Assembly (NCBI GenBank): GCA_016858145.1 | Contig: JAEHOE010000108.1 | Span: 395,858 to 459,857, forward strand | Reading direction: 5' to 3' | From: Edaphochlamys debaryana | Taxonomy: Eukaryota; Chlorophyta; Chlorophyceae; Chlamydomonadales | Length of the DNA: 64,000 bases | Shown: in pieces, positions 59,401 to 64,000 of the stretch | Layout of the letters: each line of letters starts with the position of its first letter | How positions within the stretch are numbered: the stretch's first letter is position 1 | The notes under the pieces: generated by a model | Database searches by the model: none | What the model was told of the DNA's origin: nothing | What the model saw: the letters and a program-made list of their open reading frames with translations, nothing else | Translations under genes and position numbers: made by a program

Positions 59401-60149
59401 GCCTTCTCTCGCTTGCGGTAGCGGCCCAAGGGCACCCTGTCGCCGTCCGGAGTCAGGAAGGTGCCGTCCGGCATGTAGAGCCGTGGCCCCGGGTTGCCGC
59501 AGGACTTGGAGCAGAGCGTCACGGGAAGGGCTAGCTTCTGCTGAAGAGAGAGGTGTTGGGCCTTGGTGCCGGTCGGCAGGGCGGAGCCCGATGAGGCCGG
59601 GGGCGCCGAGGGGCCTGCAGGGGGCGGAGCCGCTGCGCAGCTTGAGGGTGCCGAGGCCGAGCCGCCGCCAGCTCCACCAGCGCCGGCGTCGTCATCGGGG
59701 CGCCGGGGCTGGGGGCCAGAGCAGGGGCTCGTGACGTCCGGCGCCTCCTCGTCCTCCTCCTCATCGTCTATCACGATCTCGTCACGTGGGGGAAACGGCC
59801 TGCCAGCCGCGCGCTCCTCCGCCTCGCAGGCGTCGAAGACCTCGTTCAGCTGTTGGAGCAGGGCCTCGGTGGGCAGGTGCTTGGTCGCGCCCACCGCTTC
59901 ACGTCTACCTGGAGCTCGTAGCCGCCGCGCTCGGTGCGGACGAGCTTGCCCAGGGACCCAGCTGCTCACCCTGTGTTGGCGCGGGGCGCTGGGTGCTGTC
60001 GCTCCGGGGCCGCTCCTCAGGCTCAGGGGCAGGGGGCAGCACCAGCGCAGGTGCGGGTGGAGCCGTGGGCGCCACCGCCGATGATGGGCTCGGGCCAGCT
60101 CCAGCGTCGCGCAGCTCCTTGGCCTTGGTTGCCTGGAGCTCGGTAGCAA
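55980..60149 (-). CDS. Retrotransposon pol, first frame: linker, hydrophobic segment, reverse transcriptase, RNase H
   Basis: An open frame of 1,389 codons. The first 450 residues are acidic/Pro-rich with Arg-rich helices (RRHARRELRRQQERRALAQ). Residues about 483-508 (FALTCLVLLSCWRLADA) look like a signal or membrane segment. RT starts near residue 603 (KYDHLFAHSLKDIGCYRGDL). It contains KCDCRAAFNQLPLAEEDRD, the catalytic VDD in HIFVDDAAV (near 57670-57695) and KIEFLGHMISADGL. RNase H follows (HTDFSNVGISAVLGQL, TSYKGEMLAACWAM, TDHAPLLWLM, about 57245-56880). Between about 57765 and 57825 the product does not resemble RT, while another frame does, so two compensating indels seem to have scrambled about 20 residues just before the catalytic loop. 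The end past 56420 is out of frame with the conserved product and is probably not translated this way. Confidence 0.85.
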   Translation of the reverse strand: MLPSSRQPRPRSCATLELARAHHRRWRPRLHPHLRWCCPLPLSLRSGPGATAPSAPRQHRVSSWVPGQARPHRARRLRAPGRREAVGATKHLPTEALLQQLNEVFDACEAEERAAGRPFPPRDEIVIDDEEEDEEAPDVTSPCSGPQPRRPDDDAGAGGAGGGSASAPSSCAAAPPPAGPSAPPASSGSALPTGTKAQHLSLQQKLALPVTLCSKSCGNPGPRLYMPDGTFLTPDGDRVPLGRYRKREKATDFHDRIVMSQVDGDGESPSPGNAGGAVPSPWHNGYCTVRPKTYGLSLARVVHLLYDLDGRTFCSSEDDYALSIPRRHGARALSRLIANSPIYGPVPFLDTYGACSTDSEYDDFGSTSGGEEGELDDELAAYAAKLDALQHQLGRMMLRHVTRSLDRRLRRHARRELRRQQERRALAQIEIDRTREEYRTMAKREFLRRRAERWAATAGAKPAKPKLMVPPTNTSSASPHRWRLNTFKTFTFALTCLVLLSCWRLADAAPHCVPHPAYQQGGQWAAPSWAQLELSPANSSLEEAMHRVRLSPQSTPPVAAPPGGSAAPSPAAPLTAALAAEASPAFVTTPDGTRAPPEDSTFVKQAAGYTLCIRPDMTEAERDSIKALMQKYDHLFAHSLKDIGCYRGDLGPVKIELKHDNPIFEAPRRHSAAERAVEDGKCRELLEADIIEPSNSTKYAMNVTMPGKKGLDGTYASGDKRYCADARRVNAASVRDYFRPPAPEELFARILGAKFITKCDCRAAFNQLPLAEEDRDQDLLLVVQHALSLQALDVRAVNATAAWQRVLSHHVRQYGLQDVVHIFVDDAAVTGSTAEEHEQNLARFLTMLADINIKLHPDKTVVAADKIEFLGHMISADGLRPVQAKIAAIQAIQPPRSLTELQSLLGMCNYYRCYIPDFACIASPLYELTKKGVVWGPETWQPKHQEVLDRLKAKFATNNRLLRNPDPNRELILHTDFSNVGISAVLGQLDDDGNEYMCACISRSLNQHERNYTSYKGEMLAACWAMKMLRPYLLGWRFTLVTDHAPLLWLMENQNLVGQYARWALLMQEYDFNVAHRPGKLHHNADTLSRSPMPSSADGSGARMDEDSDPRPPVPKLVPYPTVTPAAQPTVLMSAVQALAQRAREDFSILAAVTGQGSALTLSPDELLAGGNGTASDAIERPSDPDCTAAQLQTRLANVIANRIVREARDALRALPLPSPRPRRTGNSTTVSLDTSLLPTISWSGRSPTGWWWSSAAPLPPRASRPASGQAGRCASTTPGARRRRSGRCCAVVWAGSVLPFPAKSAAPPWRRPGQPCRRAPSATSTCSTPPPTLGNSGSCWPTWTPTGSRPSESWTYSAVFRSCSPAFPRVTFWRATCQRPRTRPSAMV

Positions 60150-61724
60150 GCGTTGGCCCAGCGCTGGGGCATGTCTCGGGCCCGCGCTTGGAGGGCAGCG
60201 GACGGAGGGACCTTCGGCGGGGTCAGGTCCGGGCTGTTGGCGCGGCTGCTTGACGGGCGCGGCAGCAGGCGTCGCTGGCCAGGCTGCTCGGGCAACTGGG
60301 GCCAGAACCTCCTCGTCCTCTCCGCTGGCGGTGTCAGCGTCGGCGTGCTCCGCCTGACCCGGCTGGTTGTTGTCGTCGTCCCTCCCCCCCCCTGCCGGGG
60401 CTCGGCGTGAGGTGCGCAGAAGCGGATGTCGCCGGGGCAGTAGACGTTGGTGAGGCGCAGGGTCGTGGCCCAGGTGTCCTCATTGGGCAGCTGTGGCGTG
60501 AGCTGCAGGGTGTCGCAGCGCGGCCGTACGAGCGTACGGCGTTGAACTGGACGTGAAGTCACGCCCCAGCACCACGCCGTAGGGTAGGTCGTCCAGGCCC
60601 AGCACGGGGAGTGGCGGCAGGGCAAGGGAGATGGCGCGCATGTAGCTTGCGCCGGTGCGCTCGGTGACGTGGCCATTGACGAGGAGCCGAGCGCCGTGCA
60701 AGGGTGTACTCGTAGCGTAGAGCCCTCGGTTGCGATGGCGCCGCGGAGGGGCCGAGGCTCGGTGGTGCCGGCAGCCCATCTCCCTCCACGGTGGTGGGGA
60801 AGGTTCGCGCCACGTCGAGCCGCAGGCAGCAGCGGGACTGCCGGTGAGGCCGTCCTCGTCACTGAAGGTTGCCGGTGAGCTGACGTGGTCCACGCAGACG
60901 ATCTGGATCTTGCAGAAGCCGCCAGAGGTACCAGCGGTAGCCCTCGTTGTCGCCCATCAGCAGCCCCCGTGCCGGTGTTGTTGCGCGGGGTGGGCGGCGG
61001 AAGCTGGTCTGCCGCCAGGAAGGCACAGACCCAGGGCTCCCCTACGCTGCTCGGATTCTCCTCGTACACCGTGCGCGCCACTGACCACTGGACGTCGCCC
61101 ACCGTGAGCACTTGCGTGGCTCGCACCATGCTGACCACTTGCCTGGGGTTGCCCACCGACTGCGGCTCGGCGACGGCCGGCCGCAGCCCTTGGGCCGGTG
61201 CTGACTTGGCGGTTGGAGGCGGTGCGGGCGGCCGGCGGCGGCGGCGGCTCCACTCGCTGCGGCTGCATGGGGGCTGCCCGAGAGGTGTCACGTGCCGCCA
61301 CGGTGGCGAAGACCGTCGTCGAGTAGTCCATGAGGTTGGCTGGTGCCGGCTGCACATCAAGGGCGAGGCCCGGGTTGCATGCAGAGGGCGCGGCCCGTCT
61401 GCACAGCAGGCGCAGCCACGGGCGGTGGCGGCGGCGCCGTCTGGAGCGTGCTGAGTTGTCTGAGCCGTCACGAGCGGCTGTGGGGCAGCCCAAGCCGGCA
61501 GGACAGCGGGACGCAAGACCCGGCGGCAGGTAGGGTGTCGCAAGGGGACCAGCGGGTGCCTCATCTCCCCCGGCGCCGCTTGGAGACGGTGGCAGCCCTT
61601 CCGCCAGCGCCCGGGCTAGCAGGTCCTGCCGTGCGAGCTCCTCGTCCGAGGGTATCAGGCGGGGGCTGCCGTCAGGGAGGTAGAGGCCCCAGTCCACCCG
61701 CAGGCCCTGCTTCACCGAGAGCAA
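60150..61724 (-). pseudogene. Retrotransposon protease region, frame-disrupted
   Basis: The end of an aspartic-protease domain is clear at about 60550-60700: RLLVNGHVTERTG, then VLGLDDLPYGVVLGRDF, the usual last strand of retropepsins. Its upstream part (GDGLPAPPSLGPSAAPSQPR) and downstream part (NEDTWATTLRLTNVYCPGD) lie in other frames. At least three frame changes are therefore needed, consistent with decay or with sequence indels. Confidence 0.6.
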
Positions 61725-62881
61725 GGAAGAGCAGTTGGCACCAGACCGGGTGCCGGTGCCAGAACACGGCGTGCGCGTTCAGCTGCTGGGCGTGATAGGG
61801 CGAGCGCCCGTGGGGAGCTTGCACCTGAGCCCGAATCTCCTCGTGCCAGCGGCAGGTGTTGATCAGGTGCTGGGCATCGCGCTGCAGTGACTCATCCAGC
61901 GTCAGGGGGTCTTGCAACCGGGTCCCACTCGAGCAGCTCAGACTCGAGGATGGGCTGGCTGTAGCCCTGGATGCCGAAGGTCAGCGCCACGTCCCTCGTC
62001 ATCTGCAGGAGTGTGGGACCGCCCAACAGCGCCCAGATCTTGCACTTGTCCAGGCTGTGGTCCTTCTTGGCTGCGTATGACACAGTCTCCAGGCCGGCGG
62101 GTAGCGGGCGAGCGCCCGGTAGTCTGGGTGACTGGCCAGCTCCGAGATCAGGGTGCAGCAGGTTGCTGGGACGCGTGACCCTGAGAGCTTGGAGGGAAGC
62201 TCCTTGGTGTGCCGTGGCCGCAGGGACGGCGCCCGACGAGCCTGGACCAGGACCGCCGTGCCCTCGGTCCCTCGAGCGGTCGCGGTCGTGGTCCTTGCCC
62301 TGATCCTTGCGTCGGTCGTTGTCGGGCTCCTTGTCGCCGCGCGACGGGGAGCGGGAGCGTCTCTGCTCCGAGCCGCGCTGATCTCCACGGTAGCACCGCT
62401 CGTAGTAAGGATCTCGTGGGCCCAGCTGTAGTACGGGTGGGCCCCCGACAGGCGTGGCCTGAGGGGGCGGCATGGGAGACCACGCGATGTGGTGTCGTGC
62501 TGAGGGGCTCGCTGCAGGCGCTGCCTGGGGGCCCTGCGGGGGCACCCGTGCGGAGGGGCTCTTGGGCGCGGGTGCCAGTGGCGTTACGAGAGCGTTGGGC
62601 TGCGGAGGCGGTGGCTGCGGAGAGCGCTCCACAGCCGGCGCGGGCGGTGGCGGAGACGAGGGCTCCGGCACTGGCGAGGGCGGCAGCGGAGGCGAGAGTG
62701 GGGGCAGCGGCGACAGCGGCTCCATGGGGACGCTGCCGTCGTCGTTCACCAGGTACTCGTCCAGCTCACCGTCCTCATCCGCCTGGGCAATCAGCTCGTC
62801 CTCATTGAGCGGCACCGGGTCGGCATAGATGATGAGTGCCTTGCGCTCCTCCTCGTGCAGGTACCGCTTGTACTGCTCCGC
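61672..62881 (-). CDS. Retrotransposon gag-like region
   Basis: An open frame at 61892-62815 (extending upstream with EQYKRYLHEEERKALIIYA) is acidic, then Pro-rich, then strongly Arg/Ser/Asp-rich (RSRSPSRGDKEPDNDRRKDQ), like an RNA-binding gag segment. It continues, after a frame change near 61900, as LDESLQRDAQHLINTCRWHE. No CCHC knuckle is seen. Assignment to gag rests on position and composition. Confidence 0.45.
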
Positions 62882-63114
62882 GTAGGACGGCTCCGGCGTG
62901 CTCCAGATCCTGACTGTGCTGTCCCTGCGGAGAGCGTAGGAGCTGAGAGCGAGTCAGCCAGGGTTTTGAACAGCTGCTTGGGCAGGAACGGGACCTTGCG
63001 GTTGCAGTCCTTGGTCTTGACCTCACGTGCCGCCGTCTCGCTTGCCGGCAGCTGCCGGTGGCGTAGCAGGCCCGCAGCGCTGCCGCGGCCTGACCCAGCT
63101 CGGCGGGGCCGGGA

Positions 63115-63994
63115 TCAGCTTGACGTAGCCGCCCAGGGACGCGTCACACCTCGGTAGAAGCCCGGCCTGAACTTGAGGTGTGGGCTCGGGAAGTAGTCCA
63201 GCACCATGCCGTGCAGCCAGAAGAAGTGCACGCCCCACAGGACCTTGAAGAGCCCCTCGGCAGCTGAGTCACGCACCACCAGGAACTCGCCTTCAAAGGT
63301 GGTCTCCTGGGGCGTGCCGGGGTTGAGCGTGGTGCGGATGGTGACGATGCCGAGCGGCCGGCTGCGCTGCTCGAGCGAGCGCACGCCAGCGTCGCAAGGG
63401 CGGATGGTCAGCCCCAGCTCCTTGACCAGGCTCTCGACCACCAGGCCCCACGGGTTGCAGGCGCAGTCGGCGCCACGCCGGAGGGGTAGACCAGACCACC
63501 GTCGGCCGTGTGGAAGGCCACGCCCTGCTTGGGGTCGCCGTTGTCAACGTAGTGCAGCGAGGCGCAGTCCTTGCTCTGCAGGTGCCGGTTGATGGCCTCC
63601 GTGTCGCCCTCGCACAGCGGAGCGGCGGGCCGGGGGTGGGAGCGGCGCTTGCAGCCGTGGACGAGCAGGCGAAGGTGGCGTTGGGGGCGGTGTCCGTGGG
63701 CGAAGGCCTGATCTGGGCCTTGACCACGTTCATCAAGTCGCCGATCGCCGTCAGGATCGTCGTACCTGTCGCCCCGCTGACCCGCACGCTGCAGCTGCCA
63801 TCCAGGTAGATCTGGATCGAGCAGTACTCTACGAGCGGGACGCGGATAGAGCTGGGCAGCGACGCCGCCTGGCTCTGGCGGAAGCCGGCGGGCATGGGCT
63901 CACGCGCGGTGTTGAGCGCCACAGCCGGGATGGGCCACTGGAGCCCGGTCCGCGCCGGTGCCGCTGTCTGCACGCTGGTGCCCAGGCTGCTCAT
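63115..63994 (-). pseudogene. Second aspartic-protease-like segment of the retrotransposon, frame-disrupted
   Basis: The stretch VVESLVKELGLTIRPCDAGV, then PLGIVTIRTTLN, EGEFLVVRDS and VLWGVHFFWLHGMVLDYF follows the strand order of retropepsins, with a final L.G..F and hydrophobic strand. The catalytic D-[ST]-G is not intact; DCACNPWG precedes it in the neighbouring frame. Upstream MSSLGTSVQTAAPAR..IQIYLDGSCSVRVSG lies in a third frame. It may belong to a nested or older element. Confidence 0.4.
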
Positions 63995-64000
63995 ACCCCC

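Larger units (their letters stand above)
52127..64000 (-). mobile_element. Long Gypsy-type LTR retrotransposon, right part only (at least 11.9 kb)
   Basis: On the minus strand the order is: Arg/Ser-rich gag-like region, two aspartic-protease-like segments, a long linker with a hydrophobic segment, reverse transcriptase, RNase H, methyltransferase-like segment, integrase, PHD finger, second methyltransferase-like segment, LTR. RT before integrase is the Gypsy (Ty3) order. It is longer than usual for the group. The upstream part is broken into many frames and pol has at least two frame disturbances, so this copy is probably inactive. The 5' LTR and primer binding site are beyond the right edge. 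Confidence 0.88.

Noticed and set aside
59483..60253. Plus-strand open frames opposite the retrotransposon
   Set aside because: Antisense shadows of the long minus-strand pol frame.

Overview
The window looks like nuclear DNA of a GC-rich green alga (chlorophyte). The genes are broken into many small exons with short GC-rich introns (mostly GT..CAG, with at least four GC..AG donors). Proteins carry Ala/Gly/Pro-rich insertions. The gene set combines plant-type families (a divergent Sec23/Sec24-like protein resembling Arabidopsis At2g27460, a plastid-type GNAT, a glycine-rich RRM protein) with an RNF32-type double-RING/IQ protein better known from ciliated eukaryotes. TGTAA elements, the usual chlorophycean poly(A) signal, follow some stop codons. 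A flagellated chlorophycean is a reasonable guess, but the species cannot be fixed from the sequence. All gene models were assembled by hand from splice signals, reading phase and recalled family patterns; nothing was searched.

Layout. 17-1139 (-): 5' part of a SEC3-like exocyst subunit that runs off the left edge. 4124-13630 (-): 21-exon Sec23/Sec24-like gene (904 aa). 14107-19521 (+): 10-exon BAR-domain gene (340 aa), divergent from the previous gene. These three neighbours are all membrane-traffic genes. 21876-27351 (-): 13-exon RNF32-like E3 ligase gene (415 aa). 27743-29778 (+): unidentified gene, divergent from it. 31689-32935 (+): glycine-rich RRM protein, possibly with an upstream in-frame mitochondrial presequence. 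32936-37020: 4 kb of repeat-laden intergenic DNA. 37021-38778 (-): plastid-type GNAT acetyltransferase. 38958-46856 (+): 19-exon TPR plus tandem protein arginine methyltransferase (1052 aa), sharing a 179-bp divergent promoter with the GNAT gene. 48205-51328 (+): unidentified organelle-targeted-looking gene with a frame break. 51330-51965: decayed copy of the last methyltransferase exon. 52127 to beyond 64000 (-): a very long Gypsy-type LTR retrotransposon.

Two themes stand out. First, in at least four genes the introns contain partial tandem copies of an exon edge. Each copy carries the splice junction, lies in the same orientation and sits roughly 50-250 bp into the adjacent intron. I count about 15 such 'ghost' edges, several with usable-looking splice sites. 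Second, the retrotransposon is unusual: its integrase is followed by a PHD finger, and the integrase region is flanked by two Rossmann methyltransferase-like segments. A signal-peptide-like hydrophobic segment precedes the reverse transcriptase. The copy looks damaged, with several frame breaks.
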